Below, one piece after another: positions 7,311 through 16,155 of a stretch of 29,328 nucleotides of DNA. The position numbers were made by a program, and so were the translations under genes. Under the pieces are notes generated by a model. That model ran no database searches. It had not been told where the DNA came from and saw nothing but the letters and a program-made list of their open reading frames with translations. The stretch comes from Limnoraphis robusta CS-951 (GTDB taxonomy: Bacteria > Cyanobacteriota > Cyanobacteriia > Cyanobacteriales > Microcoleaceae), in contig NZ_LATL02000361.1 of assembly GCF_000972705.2 (NCBI RefSeq), forward strand, positions 1-29,328, read 5' to 3'. Numbering within the stretch: position 1 is the stretch's first letter; each line of letters starts with the position of its first letter.

Positions 7311-8429
7311 ATGATCAATCAGAAAACCAATCAGAGAGATGTGGGTTTTACCCACGAAGACTTTGCCGCCTTACTCGATCAGTATGACTATCATTTTAGT
7401 CCGGGAGACGTTGTTCCAGGAACGGTGTTTAGTTTAGAACCTAGAGGCGCTCTGATTGATATTGGTGCTAAGACCGCAGCTTACATTCCCCTCCAGGAAA
7501 TGTCAATTAACCGGGTGGAGAGTCCGGACGAAGTATTACAGTCCAACGAAACCCGTGAGTTTTTTATTCTAACCGATGAGAATGAAGATGGGCAGCTTAC
7601 CCTATCGATTCGTCGGATTGAGTATATGCGAGCTTGGGAACGAGTTCGTCAACTGCAAGCAGAAGATGCAACGGTAAGATCCCAAGTGTTTGCGACTAAC
7701 CGAGGTGGCGCTCTGGTTAGAATTGAAGGATTACGCGGTTTTATTCCCGGCTCCCATATTAGTACCCGAAAGCCCAAAGAGGAATTGGTTTCAGAAGAAC
7801 TCCCTCTGAAGTTCCTAGAAGTAGACGAAGACCGAAACCGACTGGTGTTGAGTCATCGTCGTGCTTTAGTTGAGCGGAAGATGAACCGACTCGAAGTTGG
7901 AGAAGTGGTGATCGGAACAGTACGCGGAATCAAACCTTATGGTGCCTTTATTGATATTGGTGGCGTGAGCGGTTTGTTACACATCTCCGAGATCTCCCAT
8001 GATCACATTGATACACCTCACAGTGTCTTCAATGTTAATGATGAGGTTAAAGTGATGATCATTGATCTCGATGCGGATCGGGGTCGGATTTCATTGTCAA
8101 CAAAGCAGCTTGAACCTGAACCGGGAGCAATGGTGAAAAATCCTGAGCTTGTCTACGAGAAAGCTGAGGAAATGGCTGCTAAGTTCCGAGAGAAAATGTT
8201 AGCCGAACAGCAAGGAACAGATGCTCCTGCGGTTGATGAAGCGGAACTGAGTGAGATAGACATTCCGCCTGCAACCGAGGATGAAGAAGTTCTAGAAGTT
8301 GCTGATGAAGCCGTAGTTCCTGAAGCCGTAGTTCCTGAAGCCGTAGTTCCTGCAACCGAAACAGAGGTGGAAGAAGCCGAACCTGAGACGGCTGAACCAG
8401 AAGAAGCCTCGGCTGTTGCCGAATCTTAG
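7311..8429 (+). CDS. rpsA: 30S ribosomal protein S1 (three S1 domains)
   Basis: S1 binds mRNA on the small ribosomal subunit and helps translation start. Cyanobacterial S1 is shorter than the six-domain enterobacterial form, and this 372-residue protein fits. Three S1/OB folds are visible: about 30-100 (GDVVPGTVFSLEPRGALIDIG), 115-183 (VFATNRGGALVRIEGLRGFIPGSH) and 195-268 (GEVVIGTVRGIKPYGAFIDIGGVSGLLHISEIS). A long acidic tail (from about 300) follows, containing EAVVP three times. The N-terminus GFTHEDFAALLDQYDYHFSPGD is typical. AGGAG at 7283-7287 lies 23 nt before the ATG, far for a ribosome site; TAGGA at 7296-7300 is at 10 nt. The gene has its own long leader and terminator, so it is probably monocistronic. 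Confidence 0.97.
   Translation: MINQKTNQRDVGFTHEDFAALLDQYDYHFSPGDVVPGTVFSLEPRGALIDIGAKTAAYIPLQEMSINRVESPDEVLQSNETREFFILTDENEDGQLTLSIRRIEYMRAWERVRQLQAEDATVRSQVFATNRGGALVRIEGLRGFIPGSHISTRKPKEELVSEELPLKFLEVDEDRNRLVLSHRRALVERKMNRLEVGEVVIGTVRGIKPYGAFIDIGGVSGLLHISEISHDHIDTPHSVFNVNDEVKVMIIDLDADRGRISLSTKQLEPEPGAMVKNPELVYEKAEEMAAKFREKMLAEQQGTDAPAVDEAELSEIDIPPATEDEEVLEVADEAVVPEAVVPEAVVPATETEVEEAEPETAEPEEASAVAES
8307..8351 (+). repeat. Three tandem 15-bp copies in the rpsA tail
   Basis: GAAGCCGTAGTTCCT occurs at 8307-8321, 8322-8336 and 8337-8351 without a single difference and encodes EAVVP three times. Identity at the DNA level points to recent slippage or expansion in the acidic tail of S1. Confidence 0.95.
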
Positions 8430-8447
8430 AAGTTAAGGTTTTAAGGA

Positions 8448-8469
8448 AGAGGGAATGTCCCTCTTTTTT
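8448..8469 (+). terminator. Rho-independent terminator of rpsA
   Basis: AGAGGGA-ATG-TCCCTCT (8448-8464) is a perfect 7-bp stem with a 3-nt loop, followed directly by more T. It starts 18 bp after the rpsA stop. Confidence 0.92.
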
Positions 8470-8515
8470 CAGCTTGTTCAGCAAGAAGACTAGAAGTTTG
8501 TTGGAGAAGTCTTAG

Positions 8516-9271
8516 TTGGTTACTATTCAGGTTCAAGGCGTTATCTTTGAGAAGATTAGCGCTGTCATTTTTGATAAGGATGGCACGCTAGAAAATTCTG
8601 AAAATTTTTTGAGAAATCTTGCTCAGAAGCGATCGCGTTTAATTGATGCTCAAATCCCCGGTGTCGGAGAGCCACTGTTAATGGCGTTTGGTGTAGAAGG
8701 TGATCAGCTCGATCCTGCCGGATTAATGGCAGTGGGCAGTCGGCGAGAAAATGAAATTGCGGCGGCGGCCTATATTGCCGAAACGGGACGGGGGTGGTTA
8801 GAATCGTTAGGAATAGCTCGCCAAGCTTTTAATGAAGCTGACCAATATTTGAAAGATGCAGCTCCGTCCCCATTATTTCCAGGCAGCTTAGAGGTGTTGA
8901 AGTTTCTCTCAGAAGTGGGATTGAAACTGGCCATTCTCTCCGCCGCCCCCCTTCGAGAAGTACAAGCATTTGTCGAACGCTATCAGCTCGGAGACTATAT
9001 TCAACTGCAAATGGGTGTAGATCAGGGCTTGAGTAAACCTGATCCAGATTTATATTGCCAAGCGTGCAAATACTTAGAGGTAGAAGTTTCGACGACTCTA
9101 ATGGTTGGAGATGCAGCAGTGGATATGGAGATGGCTAAAAAAGCGGGGGCAGCAGGTTGTATTGGGATGAGTTGGAAACCCGAAACTGCTAAAAATTTGT
9201 GTCAAGCTGATGTTATTATCACTCAACTTGATGAAATTCAAGTTCTTCAAGTTGCAGATGACTTCGAGTAG
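8516..9271 (+). CDS. HAD-family phosphatase (phosphoglycolate phosphatase-like)
   Basis: A 251-residue haloacid-dehalogenase-type hydrolase. Motif I is FDKDGT with nucleophile D20 and acid D22. Motif II is Ser142 in AILSAAP. Motif III is Lys174 in LSKPDPDLY. Motif IV is MVGDAAVDMEMA with D199 and D203. The helical cap between motifs I and II (about 28-118) makes it subclass IA, like phosphoglycolate phosphatases; the exact substrate cannot be read from sequence. The TTG start is supported by GGAG at 8503-8506, 9 nt upstream. A GCGATCGC octamer lies at 8629-8636. It follows the rpsA terminator and precedes metK by 171 bp in the same direction. Confidence 0.88.
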   Translation: MVTIQVQGVIFEKISAVIFDKDGTLENSENFLRNLAQKRSRLIDAQIPGVGEPLLMAFGVEGDQLDPAGLMAVGSRRENEIAAAAYIAETGRGWLESLGIARQAFNEADQYLKDAAPSPLFPGSLEVLKFLSEVGLKLAILSAAPLREVQAFVERYQLGDYIQLQMGVDQGLSKPDPDLYCQACKYLEVEVSTTLMVGDAAVDMEMAKKAGAAGCIGMSWKPETAKNLCQADVIITQLDEIQVLQVADDFE

Positions 9272-9442
9272 CTTCGAGCATTCCTGAGGATTGACTAAAT
9301 TCCTTGCCACTTTGTAGCTTCTTGGATTGCAACAAACATTCATCGGGTTGACCAATGACTTTTGGGGTCAGAGTAGCTTGAATTGCGAGTTTAATCAAAA
9401 CTTTACAATCAACCCAGCTTTAATATTTAGGAGGAACTACCT

Positions 9443-10699
9443 TTGTCTAGTCGTTACCTTTTTTCATCTGAATCAGTTACAGAAGGCCATCCCGATAAAA
9501 TTTGTGATCAAATTTCCGATGCCATCTTGGATGCTTTACTCACCCAAGATCCCAAAAGCCGGGTTGCTGCCGAAGTCGTCGTCAACACAGGTTTAGTTTT
9601 AATTACGGGCGAAATCACTTCTAAAGCACAGGTCAACTATATTGACATCGCTCGCAAAAAAATTGCTGATATTGGCTATATTCATGCAGATAACGGTTTT
9701 TCTGCCAATAGCTGTTCTGTTTTGGTTGCCTTAGATGAACAATCCGCAGATATCGCTCAAGGGGTTGACAGAGCGCAGGAGACGCGGGAACATCTGAGTG
9801 AGGAACAGTTAGATGCTATCGGTGCCGGAGATCAGGGCTTAATGTTCGGCTATGCTTGTAACGAAACGCCTGAACTAATGCCTCTACCGATTAGTTTAGC
9901 CCACCGCATTTCCCGTCAACTGGCAGCAGTACGCAAAAATGGCACCCTTCCCTACCTGCGTCCAGACGGTAAAACCCAAGTGACTATCATCTATGAAGAT
10001 GGCCGCCCGGTCGGAATTGACACCATTTTAATCTCGACTCAACACACCGCTACAATTGGAGAAATTACAGACCCCGTTGCCATTCAAACCCGAATCAAAC
10101 AAGATCTCTGGTCTGAAGTGGTAGAACCTGTATTTGAGGATATTAGCGTTAAGCCGGATGCCAAGACGCGGTTTTTAGTCAACCCCACAGGTAAATTTGT
10201 GATTGGTGGCCCCCAAGGGGATTCGGGTTTGACTGGCCGTAAAATTATTGTTGATACCTACGGGGGTTATGCTCGTCATGGAGGCGGGGCTTTTTCGGGG
10301 AAAGACCCCACAAAAGTAGACCGTAGTGCCGCTTATGCCTGCCGCTACATTGCTAAAAATATCGTTGCTGCTGGATTAGCGGATAAATGCGAAGTTCAGG
10401 TTAGCTACGCGATTGGGGTTGCTCGTCCGGTGAGTTTGTTTATTGAAACCTTCGGCACCGGCAAAGTAGATGAAGATAAGCTGATTGAGGTGATTCAGCA
10501 GAACTTTGAACTGCGTCCTGCGGGAATGATTCAAGCGTTTGACTTGCAGAATTTACCTGCTAAACGAGGTGGACACTTCTTCCAAGAGGTTGCAGCTTAC
10601 GGTCATTTTGGACGGACTGACCTGGGTTTACCTTGGGAAAGAACGGATAAAATTCAGTTGTTGAAGGATGCTCTGTTACCCATGTCGGCGATCGGATAA
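9443..10699 (+). CDS. metK: S-adenosylmethionine synthetase
   Basis: Makes S-adenosylmethionine from methionine and ATP with release of phosphate and diphosphate; a cytosolic tetramer in the family. At 418 residues it has the cyanobacterial length. Signatures are [17 protein letters not shown] near the N-terminus, the hexapeptide-type [25 protein letters not shown] and [19 protein letters not shown]. The start is TTG ([17 protein letters not shown]), chosen because GGAGG at 9430-9434 lies 8 nt upstream and no ATG fits the conserved N-terminus. It ends in a clear terminator at 10758. mtnA, which recycles a by-product of SAM use, lies about 3.8 kb downstream. Confidence 0.98.
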   Translation: MSSRYLFSSESVTEGHPDKICDQISDAILDALLTQDPKSRVAAEVVVNTGLVLITGEITSKAQVNYIDIARKKIADIGYIHADNGFSANSCSVLVALDEQSADIAQGVDRAQETREHLSEEQLDAIGAGDQGLMFGYACNETPELMPLPISLAHRISRQLAAVRKNGTLPYLRPDGKTQVTIIYEDGRPVGIDTILISTQHTATIGEITDPVAIQTRIKQDLWSEVVEPVFEDISVKPDAKTRFLVNPTGKFVIGGPQGDSGLTGRKIIVDTYGGYARHGGGAFSGKDPTKVDRSAAYACRYIAKNIVAAGLADKCEVQVSYAIGVARPVSLFIETFGTGKVDEDKLIEVIQQNFELRPAGMIQAFDLQNLPAKRGGHFFQEVAAYGHFGRTDLGLPWERTDKIQLLKDALLPMSAIG

Positions 10700-10757
10700 C
10701 GACAGCAATCTGCTTGGCTTATAGCATTTTTTAGTTGAGTAAGGTACAGTCCGCTCG

Positions 10758-10790
10758 AAAAACCCGGTTTCTTGAAGAAACTGGGTTTTT
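10758..10790. terminator. Terminator after metK, also a common cyanobacterial repeat
   Basis: AAAAACCCGGTTTC (10758-10771) pairs with GAAACTGGGTTTTT (10777-10790): 14 bp with one G-T wobble and a 5-nt loop. A-run on one side and T-run on the other let it work on both strands. From memory, nearly the same sequence recurs many times in Oscillatoriales genomes. Confidence 0.88.
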
Positions 10791-11010
10791 ATGGTTGACT
10801 TCATCTTTTTCGGGTCTCTAAAGCTGCTAACGCTTGCTCTAAGTTGTTTAAAACTGTTAATTTAGATTGAACTTTGATTTCAATCAAGGGTTAGTTGGAA
10901 AACGAAAAAAAGCTGACTCAAGCTTCAACTCTCTCTCTAAATTTCATCTTTTAGGGAACCTTTAGTCCGATGATTGAGTCGTCAAATCGGTAAATCCCAA
11001 AATTGCGACA
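10791..11010. other. Gap between the metK terminator and the fusion gene
   Basis: The metK-to-fusion gap is 311 bp in all. Beyond the terminator it holds one short perfect hairpin (GATTGAA/TTCAATC, 10865-10885). No gene or clear promoter is seen. Confidence 0.6.
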
Positions 11011-12144
11011 ATGAAGCCTCAAACACCATTACTTCGGGTTGGTGACCCTGCACCTTGGTTTCGCTTACCCACTCAAAATAAAGGCGATTTCTTCCTGCGT
11101 AACAATGCCGGAAAACCAATTCTTCTGCTTTTTTACGCTCTAGATGAAATTCCGGCTTGTCGTGAAATTGCCTGTCGATTTCGAGATTTAATGCCGATTT
11201 TAAATCAATCGAATCTGCGCGTTTTTTCTATTAGTTCAGATCAGCCTGAATCTCGCCTGATATTTGCTCAAACTCATAATATTCCCTTTAGCTTGCTGTG
11301 TGATTGCAAGTTTGAAGTGAGTTTAAAGTACAGAGTTTGTTCTTCAGCAGACGGAGATCATTCTACTTTATCCTATCTTCGGACTGGCTTTTTACTGGAT
11401 TCAAACCAGCGAATTTTAGGGATATATCCTCTCAATAACCTCGAAGAAGCGATTCAAAAACTCTTAGGAGATCTTCAGGTTCTCATTCGTCGAGAAGAAC
11501 CTCGGCATATGCAAATGCAAGCTCCTGTCTTGCTCATTCCTAACGTTCTCGATCTCAAATTTTGTCGCTACCTGATGGAAATTTGGGAAACTCAGGGAAA
11601 CTCAGAATCCGGTTTTATGAAACGAGATGGAGAGAAAACAGTAGGATATCTTGACCCCAGCCATAAACGGCGTCGCGATCATTTTATAGAAGATTTAGCA
11701 TTAATTAATCACATTGATTTTCTAATGCAGCGACGAGTTTTTCCGGAAATTCAACACGCTTTTCAATTTGAAGTCAGCCGTCGAGAATCCTACAAAATAG
11801 CCTGTTATAATGCCGAAGAAGGTGGATATTTTCGACCCCATCGAGATAACACCACACCGGGAACAGCTCACCGTCGGTTTGCAATGACGATTAACTTGAA
11901 TGTAGAGGAATATGTTGGGGGATTTTTGAGATTCCCAGAACATTGTCTTCATCTGTACAAACCAGATACAGGGAGTGCGATTATTTTCTCTTGTTCTTTA
12001 ATGCACGAAGCAACCGATATAACCGCAGGTCGTCGTTTTGCACTTCTCTCATTTTTTTATGGCGATAAAGATGCTCAGGCTCGTCAAGTATACGAGAAAA
12101 AAGCCCAAAATAATTATGAACAAGTGATTCGAGTTGAATCGTAA
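11011..12144 (+). CDS. Peroxiredoxin-like / 2-oxoglutarate-Fe(II) oxygenase fusion
   Basis: Two domains in one 377-residue chain. Residues 5-155 form an AhpC/TSA-type thioredoxin fold (GDPAPWFRLP, then FYALDEIPACREIACRFRD). C50 and C55 match the peroxidatic and resolving Cys spacing of BCP-type peroxiredoxins, but the usual Thr/Ser three residues before the peroxidatic Cys is Ile47. Residues 170-350 are a prolyl-4-hydroxylase-type oxygenase with the iron triad H277-x-D279 (FRPHRDNT) and H332 (LMHEATD), and the 2-oxoglutarate Arg at 341 or 342 (TAGRRFALLSFFYGD). Iron and cosubstrate ligands are complete, so the oxygenase is probably active; its substrate is unknown. The peroxiredoxin part may protect the iron centre or sense peroxide, which is inference. 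Confidence 0.88.
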   Translation: MKPQTPLLRVGDPAPWFRLPTQNKGDFFLRNNAGKPILLLFYALDEIPACREIACRFRDLMPILNQSNLRVFSISSDQPESRLIFAQTHNIPFSLLCDCKFEVSLKYRVCSSADGDHSTLSYLRTGFLLDSNQRILGIYPLNNLEEAIQKLLGDLQVLIRREEPRHMQMQAPVLLIPNVLDLKFCRYLMEIWETQGNSESGFMKRDGEKTVGYLDPSHKRRRDHFIEDLALINHIDFLMQRRVFPEIQHAFQFEVSRRESYKIACYNAEEGGYFRPHRDNTTPGTAHRRFAMTINLNVEEYVGGFLRFPEHCLHLYKPDTGSAIIFSCSLMHEATDITAGRRFALLSFFYGDKDAQARQVYEKKAQNNYEQVIRVES

Positions 12145-12604
12145 AGATTAGACGATTTCAACACCGAATATTCAGGACTTACGCACTCCTTGGCTGCTCA
12201 ACAGCCCTGTTGAGGTTCCCAGCCCGAAACTGGGTTGAGACGTAAGTCCTGTAGATTTTTAAAAAAATCTGTAAAATTAGCTAACCCTCCCGAGACAGAA
12301 GAAAATAGGCTTTTTTACTAACCGATTGTCTTTGATATAACCCGGAGGATTTGATTAATCTTTCTTTGATTTACAACTTTCTTACAGTCAATCGTAACCA
12401 ATTCGCAAATTGTCTACTAAAACTCGCTCATCTCTGTTAACTTAAACGGAGGAAAAATTCCCTATAAATTGATGATCGTAGGTACCTGACCTATTATTCA
12501 CTTCTGAATTGAGATCATGTCTAGGTGGAAATAGTAGCACCAACCTTTCAGATAGTAAATGCACAGATCCGTAGAGTGAAATCGTAGAGATGAATCCTCA
12601 ATAA
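12145..12604. other. 460-bp gene-free stretch
   Basis: It holds the 79-bp three-arm repeat at 12173-12251. The remaining 350 bp are AT-rich and I see no gene, no clear promoter and no other strong repeat. Confidence 0.6.
12173..12251. repeat. 79-bp palindromic repeat with two inner hairpins
   Basis: The ends are perfect inverted repeats of 11 bp: CAGGACTTACG (12173-12183) and CGTAAGTCCTG (12241-12251). Inside are CTCAACA-GCCC-TGTTGAG (12197-12214) and CCCAG/CTGGG (12218-12234). The whole can fold as a three-way junction. From memory, CAGGACTTACGCA occurs as a dispersed repeat in many filamentous cyanobacteria. It carries no gene, so it resembles a MITE or REP-like element. Confidence 0.8.
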
Positions 12605-13060
12605 ATGATTGTAACACAACTAAGCACTTTACTGCTGGCAACTGTGCTGCCCTGCATGACAACCTTAGTCACTCATAAATCTGTTCAAGCTGAAATCTTC
12701 AATAATAATGGTCATACTGATGTGTTTATTTTAGAAGCTCATGCAGCCACTAATAATATCTATCAAGCCCAAGTAATTACTGACTTTGATTGGTTTGCAG
12801 ATGCAGATAAAATCGGACTCACGGGTGGACTTACTGAAGAAGATCTTGACTATATGGAACTCATCGATTTTGATGAAGATGGCTTTTTAGATGATGCTGT
12901 GATTAAATTGAAATCAACCCAAGCCATTTTAGCCGTCGTTCTCAACGCTGATGATTTTGTACTCGAAGGAGAATTTATTCCGATTACTTCAAGTCGTCAA
13001 CCGATTCCCGATTTTCAAGAAGTAAATCTCGTTAGTTGTAACTCCTCGGTGGTTGATTGA
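12605..13060 (+). CDS. Small secreted protein with RTX-tail-like domain
   Basis: A 151-residue protein with a probable signal peptide (MIVTQLSTLLLATVLPCM, with cleavage after HKSVQA near residue 29). Residues about 57-125 (ADADKIGLTGGLTEEDLDY, then an acidic loop, DDAVIKLKSTQAILAVVLN) match the domain that often closes large cyanobacterial hemolysin-type calcium-binding proteins, recalled as DKIGLTGGLTF...IRLASTGEILAVL. Here it stands alone, without nonapeptide repeats. DFDEDGFLDD resembles an EF-hand-type calcium loop. No clear ribosome site precedes the ATG, and a stop lies just upstream. It could be a relic of a longer protein or a free-standing extracellular calcium-binding protein. Confidence 0.65.
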   Translation: MIVTQLSTLLLATVLPCMTTLVTHKSVQAEIFNNNGHTDVFILEAHAATNNIYQAQVITDFDWFADADKIGLTGGLTEEDLDYMELIDFDEDGFLDDAVIKLKSTQAILAVVLNADDFVLEGEFIPITSSRQPIPDFQEVNLVSCNSSVVD

Positions 13061-13230
13061 ATTCTCACTTTTTTGGATAAAGATTACCTAAAAATCTTTT
13101 GAGTTTCTCTCGCGAGAATAGCACCGATTCGGCTACAATTAAACTGCTGACTTTAAGCGCTCACACCGTTGGTTTAGAAAATACAACACATCCGGTAAAC
13201 TGTAAAAGCAGTTAGTGTTAGATTGGGAAA

Positions 13231-14490
13231 ATGAAGCATTTTGACGTTGTTGTTGTGGGAGCAGGGCCATCGGGTGGTCACTGTGCGAGACAGCTTGCAA
13301 AGTCTGGTAAAAACGTCTTACTCGCCGAACAGCATCAAACCTTTAGCCAAAATGACTTTTCAAGCGCCGCAACTCCGATAGAAACCCTAGAACAGTATAA
13401 TCTCCCTCCAGATGTGGTCGGTAGTTTGTGGCAAAAAATTGTAATTGTGACCACTCATGTTCATCATAGTTGGGAATGCGATCGCCCTCGGGGTGCTGTC
13501 TTGAATTTTGCTAAACTGCGAGAGTTTTTAGCCCAAGAAGTTCAACGACAAGGGGGTGAAGTTTGCATGGGACACCGCTACATTCAACATTTTCAAGAAA
13601 GTGGAAAAACAGTCGTTGAGTTCAAACCTTATAAAAGCCATGAAACGGTTCATGTATCGACTCAAGTTTTGGTAGATGCTACTGGCCAGACCCGAGCGGT
13701 GATTTCTCCATCCCGACAAAAATCTTCATCTTACCTAACCGGAATTGGAACCGAATATTTAATAGAAGTAGAAAGCTCAGACTATCAAAAATATGCCCAT
13801 GAATTAATATTTTTTCTGGGTCACAAATGGATGCCTAAAGGATATTCTTGGATTTTTCCGATGGAACAAAATCTTTTAAAAGTGGGTTCTGCTAGACTCA
13901 AACGTGAGCATAAAATTGTTGAACAGACCGACTCCCTGAAAACCTATATTGAACTGATTTTAAATGATTATTTATCAGGAATTTCATACAATATTATTAA
14001 TATTCATGGTGGAGTATTGAAATATTGTAGCGGCCTGAAAGATACCTATTCACAAAATAACATTATTGCCATTGGAGATGCAGTTTCAACCGTGAATATG
14101 TTGGGGGGAGAAGGGATTCGACATGGAATGCAAAGTGCTGAAATTGCTTGTCGATATATTGAAGCTTATCTTTCCGGAAAACAAGTTAATTTCCAAGCCT
14201 ATAAACCGGAGATGTATCAGACCTATAAAAAGACTTGGGACTGGTCTGAACGGATGGGTATTAGGAAATATTTAGAGTATAGTGATGAGTTGATTGATCG
14301 CGGAGTTGCGTACTTAAACCATTTCAGTGCTGACGAAATTTTAGAGATTCTTTTTGAATACAATTTCCGAGTGATATATCGAGGAGTATTTCCTTATCTA
14401 CGCTACAAGCTTGCAGCTAAGATTCACAGTTTAATTCGACAGATTCACTCTAGGCTGACTCAAACAAAATCCCTAAAAGGTGTAGACTAG
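13231..14490 (+). CDS. FAD-dependent oxidoreductase, geranylgeranyl-reductase-like
   Basis: A 419-residue flavoprotein of the p-hydroxybenzoate hydroxylase fold. The FAD site is VVVGAGPSGGHCA (G10, G12, G15), with VDATGQTR at 148-154 and the second FAD motif IGDAVSTVNMLGGEGIRHGM (281-300). The last motif and the layout fit geranylgeranyl or digeranylgeranyl lipid reductases, which saturate isoprenoid chains. It differs from the chlorophyll reductase ChlP as I recall it, so it may act on another isoprenoid or carotenoid. The C-terminal 100 residues are basic and may contact the membrane. mtnA starts 45 bp downstream, so the two may be co-transcribed. A GCGATCGC octamer lies at 13478-13485. Confidence 0.8.
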   Translation: MKHFDVVVVGAGPSGGHCARQLAKSGKNVLLAEQHQTFSQNDFSSAATPIETLEQYNLPPDVVGSLWQKIVIVTTHVHHSWECDRPRGAVLNFAKLREFLAQEVQRQGGEVCMGHRYIQHFQESGKTVVEFKPYKSHETVHVSTQVLVDATGQTRAVISPSRQKSSSYLTGIGTEYLIEVESSDYQKYAHELIFFLGHKWMPKGYSWIFPMEQNLLKVGSARLKREHKIVEQTDSLKTYIELILNDYLSGISYNIINIHGGVLKYCSGLKDTYSQNNIIAIGDAVSTVNMLGGEGIRHGMQSAEIACRYIEAYLSGKQVNFQAYKPEMYQTYKKTWDWSERMGIRKYLEYSDELIDRGVAYLNHFSADEILEILFEYNFRVIYRGVFPYLRYKLAAKIHSLIRQIHSRLTQTKSLKGVD

Positions 14491-14535
14491 AATAGAACTA
14501 GAATATAAATTGTATATTTCCATTCTCAACGCCCT

Positions 14536-15585
14536 ATGACTTCTAGCCTAACTCAAGTTTATCCGATCATTTGGCAAGATAATCGCGTTCTGCTGATTGA
14601 CCAAACTCGCCTTCCTAAAGAATATACTCGAATTGAAATTAGTCGCTATGAAGATATGGCTCATGCGATTAAAACGATGATTGTTCGAGGTGCGCCCGCC
14701 ATTGGAATCGCCGCAGCTTATGGAATGTATCTCGGCGCCCGAGATATCCAAACTGTTGATATTCAAGAATTTTTAGTACAATTAGAAACCGTAGCTGATG
14801 TGTTACGCCGCACTCGTCCAACGGCTGTTAATTTGTTTTGGGCGATTGATAAAATGCTGAAAACCGCTCAAGAAACCAAGGGATCAGTTGAACAGGTACA
14901 ACAAGCCTTATTAGAAACAGCAAAAACGATTCATGCTGAGGATATTCAAACCTGTAAACTGATCGGAGATACCGGATTAACCGTTTTACCGACATCTCCT
15001 GAAAAACTCAATATTCTCACTCATTGTAATACCGGATCGTTAGCCACTGGAGGCTATGGAACCGCTCTTGGTGTAATTCGTTCAGCTTGGCGAGAAGGAC
15101 GTTTAGAACGAGTTTATGCTGATGAAACCCGTCCTCGTTTACAAGGGGCAAAACTGACGACTTGGGAATGTGTTCAAGACCAAATTCCAGTTACATTAAT
15201 AGCCGATAATATGGCGGCTCATTGCATGAAACAAGGTTTAATTCATGCGGTGATTGTAGGCGCAGATAGAATTACCGCAAATGGGGATACAGCGAACAAA
15301 ATTGGCACTTATAGTTTAGCATTAGTAGCCAAAGCCCACAATATTCCTTTTTTCGTTGCTGCTCCTTTATCGACGGTGGATTTTCAACTGGAAACAGGAG
15401 CAGAAATTCCCATTGAAGAACGAGATCCAACAGAACTTTATGAAGTGGGTAATACTCGTTTATGTCCGACAGGAGTTGAGTTTTATAACCCCGCTTTTGA
15501 TGTCACACCCGCCCAATTAATTTCTGCCATTATTACCGAAAAAGGAGCCGTTCCCCCGGGAGACTTAAAAACGTTAAAGTCTTAA
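14536..15585 (+). CDS. mtnA: S-methyl-5-thioribose-1-phosphate isomerase
   Basis: Isomerises methylthioribose-1-phosphate to methylthioribulose-1-phosphate in the methionine salvage pathway. The 349-residue length and motifs agree with the family: [14 protein letters not shown] (50-63), the active-site Cys164 in [33 protein letters not shown], and Asp244 in [19 protein letters not shown]. The family also contains eIF2B-like relatives, but these residues mark the true isomerase. It lies 45 bp after the flavoprotein gene, on the same strand, and within 4 kb of metK. No other mtn gene is in the window. Confidence 0.96.
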   Translation: MTSSLTQVYPIIWQDNRVLLIDQTRLPKEYTRIEISRYEDMAHAIKTMIVRGAPAIGIAAAYGMYLGARDIQTVDIQEFLVQLETVADVLRRTRPTAVNLFWAIDKMLKTAQETKGSVEQVQQALLETAKTIHAEDIQTCKLIGDTGLTVLPTSPEKLNILTHCNTGSLATGGYGTALGVIRSAWREGRLERVYADETRPRLQGAKLTTWECVQDQIPVTLIADNMAAHCMKQGLIHAVIVGADRITANGDTANKIGTYSLALVAKAHNIPFFVAAPLSTVDFQLETGAEIPIEERDPTELYEVGNTRLCPTGVEFYNPAFDVTPAQLISAIITEKGAVPPGDLKTLKS

Positions 15586-15633
15586 CAACTTGAGGAATCT
15601 TTCAACCCAGACACAGAAAACACCCAGAGCAAA

Positions 15634-15661
15634 TCTTCGTGTCTTTGTGTCTTGGTGGTTC
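15634..15661 (+). repeat. Short dispersed repeat of the TTCGTGTCTTTGTGTCTT type
   Basis: CTTCGTGTCTTTGTGTCTT followed by GGTGGTTC lies between the convergent ends of mtnA and the coiled-coil gene. From memory this type of short repeat recurs in intergenic DNA of many cyanobacteria. It has no coding role. Confidence 0.5.
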
Positions 15662-15680
15662 TCATCTGGTGCTGATCTCG

Positions 15681-16019
15681 TTATCCCGCCAAAGACTTCA
15701 GTATCCATCCTAAAATGATCCCCAATCCCCCAAAACGAACCGCCTGCCAAAAAGGTTCTTTGAGACTTCCCCAAGTAAACAAGCTGCTTTCGAGGTTGAG
15801 TTCAATGGTTTCTAACTCAGCTTCAATTTGACGCAATTCCTCTCGTAATTGACGGGATCGGGTTTGACGCAGTTCGGGGATCACTTGATCAATGCGATTT
15901 TTAAGTTCAGCCTGACGGCGTTGATCTCGTTTAACTTGAGCATAACGCTGTTTGATCCCCACGAGCGATCGCTCGACTTGAGATAACGCTTGCTCAAACT
16001 CCTGATCTTGCGATGTCAT
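15681..16019 (-). CDS. Small coiled-coil protein with C-terminal membrane helix
   Basis: I place the start at the ATG at 16019 (MTSQDQEFEQALSQVERSL), giving 112 residues; the longer frame to 16121 adds 34 residues of unlikely sequence. Residues 5-85 are one charged helix with heptads, rich in Gln, Glu and Arg (QAELKNRIDQVIPELRQTR). The end is a single membrane helix (FGGLGIILGWILKSL). No enzyme motif is present. It is a tail-anchored coiled coil of unknown role. It is transcribed away from the gene at 16156, and the two share the intervening promoter region. A GCGATCGC octamer overlaps it at 15965-15972. Confidence 0.7.
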   Translation of the reverse strand: MTSQDQEFEQALSQVERSLVGIKQRYAQVKRDQRRQAELKNRIDQVIPELRQTRSRQLREELRQIEAELETIELNLESSLFTWGSLKEPFWQAVRFGGLGIILGWILKSLAG

Positions 16020-16155
16020 CTCTGTTTTAACGGGGTAAGGTTCTGAGCCAGACAGATTAAGTATAATCGGGATCGGTTTAGGGGTGAAGTTTATTGGCAT
16101 AATATAAATGCAAAGATGCAACTTCCCTTAATCTCTATTTGATAGAAGGTTGTTC

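Noticed and set aside
8179..8484. Antisense frame with a Leu-Arg-Leu-Gln-Glu repeat
   Set aside because: The repeat is only the reverse reading of the 15-bp repeats in the rpsA tail, and the frame crosses the terminator.
9272..9442. A SAM riboswitch ahead of metK
   Set aside because: I found no conserved SAM-riboswitch core or matching stems in the 171-bp spacer.
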